A stretch of 64,000 bases of DNA, from contig JAHQIY010000019.1 of the NCBI GenBank assembly GCA_019054805.1, forward strand, positions 216,001 through 280,000, in the 5' to 3' direction. Positions 33,848-47,000 of this stretch are shown one piece after another. Numbering within the stretch: position 1 is the stretch's first letter; each line of letters begins with the position of its first letter. Position numbers and translations under genes: made by a program. This DNA is from Brachionus manjavacas. Lineage: Eukaryota; Rotifera; Eurotatoria; Ploima; Brachionidae. The notes under the pieces are model-generated. The model had not been told where the DNA came from. It saw only the letters and a program-made list of their open reading frames with translations, and did no database searches.

Positions 33848-35324
33848 TTAGGCGTACTTAAGACCCAACACTTTGCTTAAACCAGTTTTGTCCACGCCAG
33901 TCACAATCAAATTCTTATCGGTCTCAGTTTCTGGTCTATTTACAGTATTTAATCGCTTGCGCGTGGCCAGAGCTCTTTTTTCCAATTGAAGAGAGTTCTG
34001 CTTCAGCGCAATGTCTTCATCAATACGTCTCATTTGTTCTTGTAGAATATTCCAAGCATGCCTTTAAAGAAAAGAATATTTTTTTGTAGAAATTTTTAAA
34101 CAAATTTTAGTTTTTCTATTCAAACTAATAAATCTAAAAAAGAAAATATTTTAAATTAATTTTAAGCTTTTTTTGTTTAAACTAAAATCTATGATAAAAT
34201 TAAGAAAAAAATTACTTTGCTTGTTTGCATTTTTCCTGCAAGACCTTTTGAGAAGCTTCGATTTGTTTGACTTCATCGACCAAACCATACTGAACTTCAT
34301 CACGGACCAATTCAACACCAGGCCTGTAAGTGCGATTCTCAAGTCTAGTATGAGCTAGTTTCATGACAGGATCTTTGTCGCGGATGGCCTTTTCTAATTT
34401 GTCTATGTCGTCCTCGACCTGAGCTATTTCTTTTTCGGTATTTTTCTTCTGCCACTTGAGCTCGTCCAGGGCGTTCTCTGTCTCATGTACTCGCTTTCTC
34501 ATGGCGAATTCTGTGGCATTCTTCTGCGAGTCTAGATCTGACGACGACTGAGCCATTAGCTGTTGAATATTTTCCCTAAGACGCTTGGAAGACTCCATCT
34601 CGGCGTCAGTTCGGTCTTTGTTGTATTTGCTGAAAGCGATCCATTGCTGAGGCGTGACTGAGCCTTTGGGAACGCGCAGCGGATTCGGCTTGAATGAAAT
34701 AGCCGACGAGTGCTTGTTCAGAGCCAAGTTCTCCTCGTCGATGGCGTGCGACGAGTTCTTGTCGTTCAGATCGTTTAGCAGCTGCTGGCGGCACTCTTGG
34801 AGGCGTTCGATCTGCGCGAACGACTCCTGACACTTGTGGTGCAAGTTTCTCTTAATGGCATCAATCACCTTGGTCTCTTTGGTCAGTTCACTTTCAGGCT
34901 CATCTCTGACCAAGTCGACGCCCAGTCTGCCCTCTCTGGTAACGTGATTTTCAATATTGACATCCAGCGGAATCCTCATGTCATTGAGCATGTTTTCGCA
35001 TTTGTTTTTGGTGACTCGAATGGCCTCGAGTTCACGGTCAACATCTTCGATTTCATATCGGAGAATCTGTCTCCACTCTTCTATTTCGTCCAAGCGGTCG
35101 CCGAGCCGAACATTGTTGTCATGAGTGTCCCACCATGTTTGGTTGTCTGTTTCGTTGTTCAAAAAGCGACCCTCTTGCCTCACTTGGAACGAGACGTTGC
35201 GCGATCGTTCCGCGTCGCTTGAAATTGAGTGCTTGTTTGTGTGCCAATCAGCTGGATTGAATTTGACAGCCGGTTTTTTTGGCAAGTTGGTAGTCATAGC
35301 ATCGCTGATTCCAGTTGTAGCCAT
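33848..35324 (-). CDS. TEKT2: Tektin-2, ciliary doublet microtubule protein
   Basis: Tektins form coiled-coil filaments inside ciliary and flagellar doublet microtubules. Exon 1 (35324-34216) and exon 2 (34061-33848) join in phase 2 to give 440 residues, against about 430 in vertebrates. Blocks shared with TEKT2 include ADWHTN, RQEGRFLNNETDNQT.WD.HDN..RL, PLDV.IE, VTPQQW..FS..NKDR.EAEM, ATEFAMRKR, ELKWQKKNT and SHTRLE-type AHTRLENRTYRP. The tektin signature RPNVELCRD reads RPGVELVRD. The protein is coiled-coil over most of its length. The coding region is much more GC-rich than its flanks. An RFX X-box lies upstream at 35482-35495. Confidence 0.96.
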
Positions 35325-35481
35325 TCTGAAGCTTTTTTTCTCTTTTTTTTTCTTAGATTGAGTGAAATAAACAAGCAGAGTGAAGAAATAAAAGAACTTT
35401 TTTTTAAATATGTGATGCCGTAATATTGGAAAGTCTATTTCAGTTTGGTATATTGAAATAATTTAAAAGCTTAAGAAATAT

Positions 35482-35495
35482 GTTGCCATGGAAAC
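35482..35495. promoter_or_regulatory. RFX X-box upstream of Tektin-2
   Basis: GTTGCCATGGAAAC fits the X-box consensus (GTNRCC, two bases, RGNAAC-like). It lies about 158 bp upstream of the Tektin-2 ATG. RFX factors activate ciliary genes through such sites. Confidence 0.75.
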
Positions 35496-35499
35496 AACT

Positions 35500-36185
35500 C
35501 GATGTATATGTACACTTTTTTTTGTTGGAAAATTATATAGAATTGAAAATTGTTTATGAAATAACTATAACAACTAAGTAATTTGGCATAAGCTGTGCGA
35601 TGTATTGATTTTAATTTTATCAGCAAAAATGTTCGCACTTTTTAAAAAAGAAATTTTTTTTGTTCAAAATCGATCATGAAAAAAATTTTATATAAAAAGA
35701 TTGAAATAGTCTATTTACTTTATGGATTTAAATACATAAAAATGTAAAAAATTTAAAAAATGAAAAAGTGAAACATTTTTATTAGACAAAAATAAAAAAA
35801 ACATATGATTTCTGGTAATTTTTTTGGTTAATGCAAATGGCTTCAGCGATACTAAGCTAAAAAAAAAAAAAAATTTTTTACTTGACAAAATTTTGAATAT
35901 CCTTTTTTGAACGAGCCAAATGACTTTTTTCTTGACATTAATCTTGTAAATTAACAAAAGTGGACTAATCAACAATTAAGTTAATAATATACGAGAAGTG
36001 AGAATAGTGAAATATTCACATTGGAAGATATAGGAAATTATGTAAAGCTACTATCTAAACAATACTTCCACTTGGTCGTAAATGCAAGGCTGTAAGGCCA
36101 ACAAAAACAAAGCCTGCACTCAACATTAACCAAAAGATACAATTGCAAAGATAACATCAGATGATTTACATTGATAATTCGCTAA
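35500..36185. other. Intergenic, Tektin-2 upstream
   Basis: AT-rich. A minus-strand frame at about 36058-36200 without a clear start reads ...DVIFAIVSFWLMLSAGFVF then VGLTALHLRPSGSIV and a stop. This would be one clean membrane segment, but no exons to join it were found. Confidence 0.3.
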
Positions 36186-36189
36186 ATGG

Positions 36190-37675
36190 ATTTTACCAAA
36201 TTTTACGAAATTTTATGTGAATTAATGTAAAATTTGGTAAATTTACATAAAATTACGTAAAATATTGCAAATATTTGTCAAACCAAAAAAGGCAAAAAAA
36301 GTTTGAATAAATGCAATTTTTTAGTAAAATTATCAATTTTTTTCATTTTTGCTTTTGAACAGATTCAAAAATTAGATTTTTAAGATTTTACTCTTTTTTA
36401 CGTAAATTTACATAAAATTAAATTTTAATATATGTAGAAAATTCTAAAAACGGTAAAATTTGAGAAAAAACGTAAAAAATACCAGATTTTTGGAAAATTT
36501 ATTGAATTTAATTATACATATTTTTTTTTAATTTACTAATGATTTGACTTCTCTCCATCTTAAGCAATTTTAAGTTGTTAATATATCTGTAACCGGTTTA
36601 AAATAAATTAATGTTTAATCTTTAAAAGCTTATTTAAATTATTGAACTCTCAAAAGTTCTAAGAATGGAATTCTTATATGCTCGTGTCAAAAACACGAGC
36701 TTGTAATTAAGTCAAGATGTGAGCTTAGTGCTTAATGTATTGTCAGCATTTCGAAGCGTCTAACTTTTGAGATACTTAAAAAGTATAATTATCTTTGTGC
36801 ATCAGTTGACAAGCTGATGAATAAGTGTTATACAGGGTAACAGATCTATTACATTTTGCTGGACTTAAAATCTTTTCAAATTCCCGAATAGCAGCAATGG
36901 CATCGTCATCATTTTTTTTTTCTTTTTTTTTTTTTTAGGTTTGGCTTTTTTAATCCAAGTCTTTATAGAAGTAAACGCACTTCTTTATAGACAGCGTTTT
37001 AGAAGTAAAAATAAAATCAAATTAATTAAGTAGAAAAAAATTTGAAATGAGATAGGTTTAAATAATTGATATAGATATAACTAGGGGTGACATTATTGAT
37101 TAGTTGAGAGAAACATTTTTTAAAGAGATGATTATGAGTTATAAAAAATTTGAGTGATGATATTAATTAGTTACACTGTTAAATAGGAATCATTTTAAAT
37201 CTCCTTTTTCCTTACAATATTTTTAAAGATCGTTCCAAATCATTTCAATCGGATTCAAGTCTGGCGACTTGGATGGTGATTTAACCTTAAAATATTATTA
37301 GTAAACTCTTAACTTAGAAGCAAAAAGATTAAAAATAAAATTTAACCAAATTATACTATTTTGATTTAAAAATTCTTTTAAAAGAAATTGGTTGACTTTG
37401 TGCTGAAGAATTCTTCTTTTAAAGAAGCTTAGAATAGAGCACAAAGTTGTCTTAAAATGGACAAACAAATCAACCAAAATAAACAAATTGACCAAAATTT
37501 TAAAATGAAAAAAATTGATAATTTTACTAAAAAATTGCATTTATTCAAACTTTTTTTGCCTTTTTTGAAAATTTACAATATTTTACGTAATTTTACGTAA
37601 ATTAATGTAAATTTTCAAAATTTACTATTTTTTACAAAAGTAATGTTCCGAATCCATGTATTGAATCACCACTGT
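36190..37675 (-). mobile_element. Tc1/mariner remnant with long inverted repeats
   Basis: Long terminal inverted repeats: about 36225-36355 matches the reverse complement of about 37500-37620 almost base for base through AAAAAAGGCAAAAAAAGTTTG and GCAATTTTTTAGTAAAATTATC. Between them, the minus strand codes KSPDLNPIEMIWNDL (about 37225-37275), the catalytic-domain hallmark of Tc1-like transposases, and later AIAAIREFEKILSPAKCN (36840-36910). An insertion of about 265 bp separates the two. The right end reads CACTG followed by TA near 37675, as expected of a Tc1 end at a TA target. Only the transposase C-terminus survives. Confidence 0.8.
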
Positions 37676-37679
37676 ATTT

Positions 37680-38925
37680 GATGATGTAAAAAAAAATATT
37701 TATAATTTTGTGTATTTTATTATTTTTAATAAATAATTTTTATTATTGATTTACTAATACCTATTATCAATTTTATTATTTATTATACTTATACCATTAT
37801 AAAAAAAAATTATAATTTATTCTCCAAAATTATGTAAAATTATTTATAAAGACAAACTTTACTTTAATTTTCTTTATTTACTTTATTTTATTTTTTTTTT
37901 TTTCTCATCACCCTCGCGGTGTTAACTGAATAAATAATTAATTAATTATTCCCATTCTTATTTATTCCTATGCCCATTGATTTTAAATGATAGAATAATT
38001 AATTTATATGACCACGTCACTAATTATATATACTACATGATAATAATTCAATTTCTAAATACTAAGAAACCTTTACAATGATTTGGGAACTCTAATAATC
38101 TTTTATTTATTTTTGAGTAATTTAAAATTTTTTGAGTTTTTTTTGCTGGAAAAAAATTTCTCCTTTAAATAATTTTAATTAAAGAGAGTAAAAACTAAAA
38201 AAGAGCCTTCTTGACGCGCTTATGCTTCTAGTATTTAGATTTTTTTGGAAATTTCAGAAAAGTTTATGAAAAATAAATCGTTGAATCAAATCTAAATCTA
38301 AATAAAAACAAAAATTTAAACTTTTGTTTTAATCAAGTAATTTTGCATGAGTTTTTTAAAAATAAAAATTTAAAGAAATCATTTATTTTTAGAAAATTTT
38401 ACTTTTTTTGACAGTAAAAATTAGTCTTTTTACGTAAATTGACGTTGAAAAATTTTAAAAATTAATTTTTTTATTTATCTAAAATTGTTTTTTTTTATTG
38501 AATTTGACGAAAAATTGAGTGCAAAATAAAAATAAAAGGAAAACACTTAGTAAATTAATAATTAGAATTATTTTTTCTTCAATTTGATATATCACACTCG
38601 AAATAATAATAAAATCAACTTTTTAATATATATAATCATAAATCTTGCTATAAAAATCTAAAAAATAAAAATCGGTTCAAAAGTCTAGAAATTCGGAGAA
38701 TCCAAAAGATTAAACAATTATAACAATCTTTTTACCTTTCTGATTAATTCTTAGATGTCTTCTAATTTTGTGTAAATTATGCCTTTATACTGCGTAATTT
38801 AAATACTCTCCAAATCCTCATGTCCTTTCAAAAAAACATTACCAAAAAATTGGTAAAATAAATGTGTCTCGCCCACTAAAATGGCAGATCGTGGGTCTGC
38901 TATAAAGTTTAGATAAAAAGCAAAA
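37680..38925. other. AT-rich intergenic region
   Basis: No gene seen. Contains long A/T homopolymers. No supported element. Confidence 0.35.
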
Positions 38926-38929
38926 TGAG

Positions 38930-39856
38930 AAGCTATTAGTTGTATCTCCAAAATTTGTCTCTTCAACTAAAAAACGAAATTCAGAGATTGGTACAGTGTC
39001 TGATCGAGGCCATTCGGGTACACCTCGTAAGCTAACTCTTAGGGATGAAAGCTACATTTTTAGAAAGATTAGAAATGACCCTACATCAAGCTATCAAAAA
39101 CTCGCCACTGATTTTAATTCTAAGACTCTAGGGGTTAGGATTAGCAAGTTTACTGTAATGAGATATTTCCAAAAAAAAGGTAAAGAGTGTCATACAGCGG
39201 TAAAAAATATAAGTGGTGTAAACAGAGACTTAATTGAACGCTTAATGATTGCTACAGAGTTATTTTCATTGAATAGTCTAATTTTGAGGTCTTTAATTGT
39301 AAATCAAGAACAATTGTAAAAAGGTTTAAAAATGGTAACTTTCATCCGAAGTTCTGAAAGTTTTATACCAAGGTTACAAAACGGGAGAGGCTCAGTCGGT
39401 ATCTGGGGATGCGTTTCTTACAAAGGCACTGGTAAAAAATGCAACATTTATACAAGACGAATTGATCAGTTTTTCCACATCAACACCTTGGAAAAAAATC
39501 TTTTACCATCTGCTGAACTCCTATTTGACCCAATTGACCCTGGGATTTTTCAACAAGATGGCGCTTCGGCACATCCCGCTCACTCAGTTAGAGACTGGTT
39601 CAAAGAACAGAACATTGAGGTTCTCCAATAATGCACCCGTTCACCAGATCTCAATCCAATCGAGATGGTCATACATGGATGCCAAAATGGTAAACACTAA
39701 AGTTATCTCTATTGAGCATTCAAAGGGGTTTTACACAAAGAATGGTTTAAGATTCCGGCTGAGTATGTGAAAAAATTTGTTGAATCTATGCCAAAGAGAG
39801 TTTTGGCTTGTTATAAAGCCAAAGGTGGTCTTTTCAAATCAAATATAAAATTTTAA
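38930..39856 (+). pseudogene. Tc1/mariner-like transposase pseudogene
   Basis: Readable in pieces across frames. The N-terminal helix-turn-helix region is at 38935-39240 (SDRGHSGTPRKLTLRDESYI; YQKLATDFNS; FTVMRYFQKKG). The catalytic domain follows at 39332-39631 (GSVGIWGCVSYKGTG; FQQDGASAHPAHSVRDWF), then CTRSPDLNPIE after a stop at 39629-39631. The C-terminal helices are PAEYVKKFVESMPKRVLACY (to about 39855). The stop and frameshifts after QEQL show it is dead. It belongs to a different lineage from the 36-37 kb and 62-63 kb copies, judging by its QQDGASAHPA block. Confidence 0.85.
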
Positions 39857-40044
39857 AAATTTCTTTACTTTTGAACAATTTTTTTTCCTAAATAAATTGT
39901 ATGCATTTTATCTTTTGTATTTTTTTTGGGATTTTTTTTTCACTTATTTTTTTTTTATGTGATATTATGCTTTTAATGAATAAATAAAAATTAAAAAAAA
40001 AGCCGCTTTTTTTATTTTTCAAACAATTTGTAAAAAAAAATTCT

Positions 40045-40625
40045 AAAATTTTGCAGCATATTGTATAAATCTTTAGCCGGATCAATTTTAGACTATTCTT
40101 TTCCTTGCTTGAATTCTTTTTCAGAAAATGATAATATCAAAAAACTACAATCAATAAAGAATCCAGCAGTCAGATCCTTCCTTCAGTTAAAATATGATTT
40201 TCTCTCCAGCATCGTGCATCACGAATCTTTTTGTAAACTTAAATTACTAGCAGTCTCAACTTTTTCAGTTGAGAGAGATGGGATTACTGAATGACTCCAT
40301 TTTAAGTACTTCATTCAGGGGGGTCATAAGAATAAACTTTTCCAACCCAACAATCTGCTTAATTAACTAACTCTGTCTTTTGTCAAGTTCACTTAGAATA
40401 CTGTCAGGATAAATGTGAAATTAATTTGAAATGAAAAATTTTGATAATTTGAACCAGAAATTATATTGTTGTAGTTCTCTCAATAACTTGAATACTGAAT
40501 CTGGTCAAATTATTGACTTATTAATTTTCGTTATGACTTTCTTTCTTCTTATTTGTTATTTTCTTTATTAGTTGTTAGGCTAGAAGCGGTCATTTATTAA
40601 TTAAGTTCAATATACATAAATCAAA
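40045..40625 (+). mobile_element. LINE 3' fragment
   Basis: Codes ILYKSLAGSILDYSFPCLNS and LQSIKNPAVRSFLQLKYDFL in one frame, the post-reverse-transcriptase region of the same LINE family as 61.19-61.36 kb. It continues into a 3' UTR with TTGTAGTTCTCTCAATAAC and ends near 40620. Confidence 0.75.
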
Positions 40626-40923
40626 AAATCAAAAATTGAGCAATAACACCAAAAATTACTGAAAAACTAAGGTTTTTCGTAATTTTTATTCTTAACCGAA
40701 ATTCAAGTAGAGTTTTGTAATTTCACGTAATATCTGATAAAATCAAAATATTGTGGCATTCCTGTAGATAGTTGTTATATAGATAGTTGATTACCTGATC
40801 ATTTTCATGATCGGGCAAATAAAAATAACTTATGCATCATCCTTTGTTATATATATAAGAATAAGTTTACTTTTTGTCACCCAATTTTTTCAATTTTCTA
40901 ACCATATATGAAGGTAAGCAACA

Positions 40924-40936
40924 GTTGCTAGGCAAC
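40924..40936. promoter_or_regulatory. RFX X-box-like site upstream of CFAP57
   Basis: GTTGCTAGGCAAC has two good inverted half-sites (GTTGCT / GGCAAC) with a one-base spacer; the canonical spacer is two. It lies about 135 bp upstream of the CFAP57 ATG. Confidence 0.6.
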
Positions 40937-41070
40937 GCGATAAAACCGAGAAAATCAAAAAAGAAAAAAAAGCAACAACATACACTTATTGCTAATAATT
41001 GAAGCTTTTATCAGCGTAAAAATTAAAAGAAAAGAGACTAAACTATCCTTACTGGAGGACTTGTACCATA

Positions 41071-44000
41071 ATGTCTATCGGTATCGCTCAAATAAAGCAG
41101 GTAATTGGCTTACGTGGCCATATCACCAATTGTATATTCTATCAAGACGAGCAAACAATTGTCTATCCGGCCGGATCAAACATCATTGTCTACAATATAG
41201 ACCAAAAAACACAAAAATTTATTCCAAATGCAGATAATTCAGTGCTGACAACCATGTGTGTCAGCCAGAATAAAAGATACATTGCTGTTGCCGAAAAAAT
41301 AGCCAACAAACCCCTAATCACAATCTACGACTTGCATACATTGAGAAAACGAAAAACTCTGACCATAAACGAGACCAATTCAGCCGAGATTGTGAGCATT
41401 GCTTTTTCCCCGGACAGCAAACACTTGATTACCCAGACTGGATCACCAGATTGGACTTTGTACTATTGGTCATGGGAAAAATCAAAAATAATGGCTTTTG
41501 CCAAAGTAACTGCCAACTCACAAACAGACGCAACTGTCACGCAAGTAACAATTTTTTATTTTTTTTAATAAAAATTTAAAACAAATTTTTTGATAAACAT
41601 TTTTTATTTTTCCAGATCTCATTTAACCCACAAGACAATTCTCAAATTTGTGCAGTGGGAAATTCTATTCTTAAAATGTACCGATATGCAGACGGAATAC
41701 TGAAGAACATAGCTTCGCTAAAGCAAGAAAGCCACAACTTTGTGTCACACACTTGGCTTAATGAAGAAAAATTGATCGCCGGCAATGACCGGGCTGAGCT
41801 ATTTCTAATTCAAAATTGTGAAATTCTAATGGAATACAAACTGTACGACATCAAGGAAAGAGAAGTAGTGGCCCCGTCTGGCAACACATTTAATGAAGAA
41901 ACAAAGCAAACAGTAGTGTCTGACAATCACTCGGTCAATTCCATAATTCACTATTCTAAAGGCTTTATAGCTTCATGTGGGCATGGAAGAGCGTTCTTGT
42001 ACGAAAAAAATGATGACAAAGAATTTTACAAGAAAATTAGAGAGTTGAAAATACCGTCGGATCAGGCAAGCAATGATCCGACCAAGACCGAAGAGCAAGT
42101 GATTCTGTCCATGTGCATTAGTCCGTCTGAAGAGACTCTCTTGGTGGTGACTGATTGGCAGCAAATTTATCAATTGATATTTTCGAACATTGATATTGGA
42201 AAGAGTGAGCATGCCGAGTTTAAGTACATGCGTCACAGCAATCATCATGGGTTGGTGACAGGGGTCGATGTGTGCATTAGAAAACCGATCATAGCCACTT
42301 GTAGTAGTGACAAATCGGTGAGAATATGGAATTTTGAGAGTGGTGATTTGGAGATTTACCGAGAGTTTTCCGAAGAAGCGTACAGCATTGCCTTGCATCC
42401 GTCTGGTCTGTACGTTCTTGTGGGATTCTCGGACAAGCTCAGACTGATGAACATTTTAATTGATGACATAAAGCAGTTTAAAGAATTTACTATTCGTGGA
42501 TGCAAAGAGGTATTCTCAAAAGTATTTTCATATCATGTATCTCCACTTTTTGTGTTTTAGTGTGCATTTTCGAATGGTGGTCATTTGTTTGCTGCCGTAC
42601 ACGGAAATGTTATTCAAATCTATTCAACTACTACCTTTGAGAATATATCTAATCTTAAAGGCCATAATGGAAAAGTCAGACAAATTTTGTGGAATTATGA
42701 TGACACCAAATTGATTTCGTGCGGAATGGACGGAGGTAAATAAAATTTGAATTTATTTAAATTAATTTTATTAGATCTGATGAATTTAAAATAAAAGAAA
42801 AAAATTAGCCAAAAATTCAGTAGGTAAGAAATATGGTATAGAAATAAATAAATACCGAAACAAAGTTTTTTTTTAATTTTCTAATTAACTTGAAATGACT
42901 GATTCGGTCTATTAGAGATTTTCAGTCAAGTGGCTTGAAAAACGAAGTCAAAAGATCAAAATAAAAAAGACAAATTTTCTTTTGAAAATTTTGAAATATT
43001 TTAATGTTTGTGACTGATTACACTTTAATTGATTAAAATTTTTTTTCTATTTTTCATTTAATTCTATATACTCTGATATATCATTTTTTTATTTCATTAT
43101 TTTTTTAATTATTAATATCATAAAAAATAGCTATCATCAGAAAAATATTTATTCCCTAAAATTTTAGTTATATCCACTTTGTAACATGGATTTAACAAAG
43201 TTATATAATTTTTCTTAATATTGTCTAGTTTTGAATGAGATTGCACTTTTATCAACACAAAATCAAACGTAAGGTTACAAAATTTTTTTTTAAGAGTTAA
43301 ATTTATTCTATTTCAGAAAAAAAAAATTTTTTTTTTCGATTTTTAATAATTTTTAAATTTTCGAAAACAAAAATTTTAAAAAGATTCTTTTAATTAATTA
43401 CTTTATCGACTGTGAAATTTAGTAGTTAAAGTTTAAAAGAAAGAAAAATTATGATCTAATAAAAACTGATAAGGTTTTACTATTTTCAGTAATAAATTTT
43501 TTTCAAAATTTTAAAGCCTTTAAGTTTTGTTTGCCATCAAAAACTTTTAAAGGAAATAATTATTAGTGATGCATTCAGAAATACTGTCTGGATAAAAATG
43601 TCTTTAAGAAGTATCGAGAATACTAGAAAAATACTTAAAGGAAATTAGATCTGAACTATTGTTTGAAAACGGACCATTAGTGGCATATAACCTTAAAAGC
43701 GTTTAAATTTGTTTTTGAACAATATTTTAATAATAAATTTTTAAAAGATTATTTAATTTCTCATTTAAATTTTTCATGTGGCTAAATTAATTCTTAAAAA
43801 ATTTAAAATTTTAAGCATAAATTGGTTTTATTTTGAAATTTAATTTAGAAATTCATATAAATAATAATTTAAATTAAAAACTTGTTTAAAGTTTTTTCAG
43901 AAATTAATCATTTGATTGGAATTAGACAGATAATTGAAGATTTTCTATAGAATCAAAAAATTACCTAAAATTTAACGATACTCACGCTTCTGCATCTTAT

Positions 44001-47000
44001 GGCAACAACTCAAGATATTAACTCTCAAAATAATCAGAGAACAAACTGACTCCAAATTTTTGATTTTTTTAAACATTGTGGAAAAATAAATAAAAATACA
44101 ATTCGGAATAATAATAATAATAATAATAAAGAGCTACAGCTTACCCGGAAGCCATCTATGGTAGCTAATTGCGCAAAAATCGAGAGATAAATTAAGGAAC
44201 TACAATAAAAGTTACAGAGACGAAACTGAGGCACAAGACGAATACGAGAGATTATACAGATTGATGAGTTAAGTAGATTTAAAGTAATTCAAAAAATTTG
44301 TCATTAATAAGAAATTTATTAAAAAAAAATTAAATAATTGTACAATAGTATAAAAAACTAATAAGAGATGAGTAATTTCATATATAGGTACAATTGATTA
44401 AGAAAAAAGAATTTATAGAGACATTACAGGTAAAGAAAAAGATAAATAGAAAATAATTTACAGAAAAAATAGCTACAATTTTAAATATAGATTGAAAATT
44501 TCGAATAAATAGATACAAGATTGTATATAGAGATAGGTGAGACGTCAACCAGTTATGAAGTACAAGCCGACTTTTAGGCATCGTAGCGGTTCTTGAACTG
44601 GTTAACCGAGGTCGATTCAGTAGCTCGGGGAGGCAAGGCGTTCCACTCGTTGATAACTCTGTTGGTGAAGAAGTTATCTCACTGCGGAATCTTATACAAT
44701 TTTCGATCAAAAGTTTTTTTTCTAAATCAAATTAATATTTTTTTAAAATTTATTAAAATTTTAAATCATTTCTATTTTTTGTAAAAATTCAAATTAGAAA
44801 ATTTTTTGATTCGAACATATTTTCAATCATCTTAGAGCTTTAGATTTAATTTTAAAATTAAAAATTAAATTTTAAATAAAAAATATTTGAATCTTGTAAA
44901 TCAAAAACCATTTTCGTGAGCTTATCATAAAAAGAGTGTGTGATATGAAGGGGGCCCTATATGAATAAAGTTAAATATTCTTTATAAAAAATTCATATTT
45001 TCAACTTAAGAATTAATTTTATTTTTTTATTTCCTTTTATTAAACTTGATGTTAAGCTGTTTATGAGTGGGACACAATTACGGGCAAAAGAACTGGAGAA
45101 TACGTGCTAAAAAATTGCAGTTACACAAGTGTCGGCATAAGCCAAGATGCCAAAAATATTTACGCAGTCGGTTCGGACCGAAAGCTGAAAGAAATTTCTG
45201 ATTCACAGGTATTTTTTTATGCCAACTTATTTAAAGGAACAATTTTTAGACAATTCCTAGTTTGAAAAAATAAACGAGTCAAATTACTCGTTAAATCGGG
45301 TCTATGAGGTATTGAAACCTATAAACGCTTTTAATCATAACTTAAACTGCCTGCCGATTTTAATTAAATTTTATTGTGACACAAAAATAAAAAAAAATTT
45401 AAGATTTTAAGAGAAATAGATGTGGAAGAGGAAGATGTGATTCCGATGACTGTGGCATTGTCGAGATCTGGCCGCATGCTCTTCGTGGGTACCAACAAAG
45501 GCGCACTAAGAAGCTACAAGTTCCCGTTGACCAAGCCAACCGAGTATCAGGAGCATATTGGTCACACTAAATCCATAACGCGCATGAAAGTGTCCTGGAA
45601 TGACGAATATGCCATCACTTCTAGCGAGGATGGAACTATAATTCTGTGGAAAATTCAGGACAAAGAAGGACGCGGCGCCAAACGCGACAAAGAAATTGGA
45701 TGGGCCGAGGAAATTTTGATCACCAAATCGGACCTGGAGGAAAAAAATCAGCTCATGAACGATCTAAGAAACCGCGTAAATGAGCTAAAGACTGAAAACG
45801 AGTATCAGATGAGACTGAAAGAGATGAGCAATGCGGACAAAATAAAAGAGCTGACCGAAAAGTTTATCCAAGAGATGGAATCATTGAAGACCAAGAATCA
45901 GGTCCTGAAGGCTGAGAAGGAACGATCGGACACCAAGCATGAACAAGAGACAGCCAATATATACGAAAAGCACAATAAGGAATTACAGGACTTGGAGAGC
46001 ACCAATAATCAAAAGCTAATGATGGAGTATGACAAGTTCCAAGATTTGCAGACAAAAACGCAAAAAATTCAAGAGGACTATGAGCGACAGCTGACCGAAA
46101 TGGAACAAAGCAAAGAAAAGGCCATCAACGAAATGCAGGAACACTACGAAAATGTCATTCACAAGCTCAATATTCAGATTGAGAAGTTTAAAGAAGAGAT
46201 AAATCAACAGTCCAAAGAATACGAGGAAACAAAGCGACAAATCGAAGAGGACTGTGACACTGAAATTATAGATATAAAAACTAAATATGAAAAACGACTT
46301 AAAGAACAAATTGAGGTTAATGAGAAAAATTTATCCGAGGCTAAAAACTATAAAAATAAAGTATGAAAATTTTTTTTTTTTTATTTTTTTTTTATTTTTT
46401 TATTTCAATTCAGAATAGTAAATTAGTGTTGGACGTGGAAGAGTACAAAAAAAAAATTGAAGGCTTGAATGAAAGCCTGCAAAAAGCCAACAATATGATC
46501 AATAGTTTGAAAAAAGATATTGAAAGTTCAAAAAAAGAGATTCAGGAACGTGACGATACAATTCAGGACAAAGAGAAAAGAATTTATGACTTGAAAAAGA
46601 AGAACCAAGAATTGGAAAAGTTTAAATTTGTACTTGACTACAAAATCAAAGAGCAGAAGAAAATGGTCGAGCCAAGAGAAATGGAAATCAAGGACTTGAA
46701 GGAAGAAAAGACAAAAATGGAGTCCGAATTAGAACGCTTTAATAAACAAAATAATCAATTGGACTTGATCAATAAAGAAAAAGATGCCAAACTGGGCGCT
46801 CTACAAAAAGAACTAAAGGATGAGCGAAACAAAAAGAGAAAAGCTGAGCTTGAACTTAAACAAATCAAGACTGATATTCACAATTGTGTTGGCTTTATAC
46901 AAGACCCGAAATCGCTTAAAGAAACAATAAAGAACATTTTTGAGAAACATGTTCATGATGATGTGGTAAGAAGTTTTAATTTTTTTAAAATAATGTTTAT

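Noticed and set aside
34797..35222. 141-codon frame antisense to Tektin-2
   Set aside because: Shadow of the tektin coiled-coil coding region; hydrophobic nonsense with no family features.
41973..42398. 141-codon frame antisense to CFAP57 exon 2
   Set aside because: Shadow of the WD40 coding exon.
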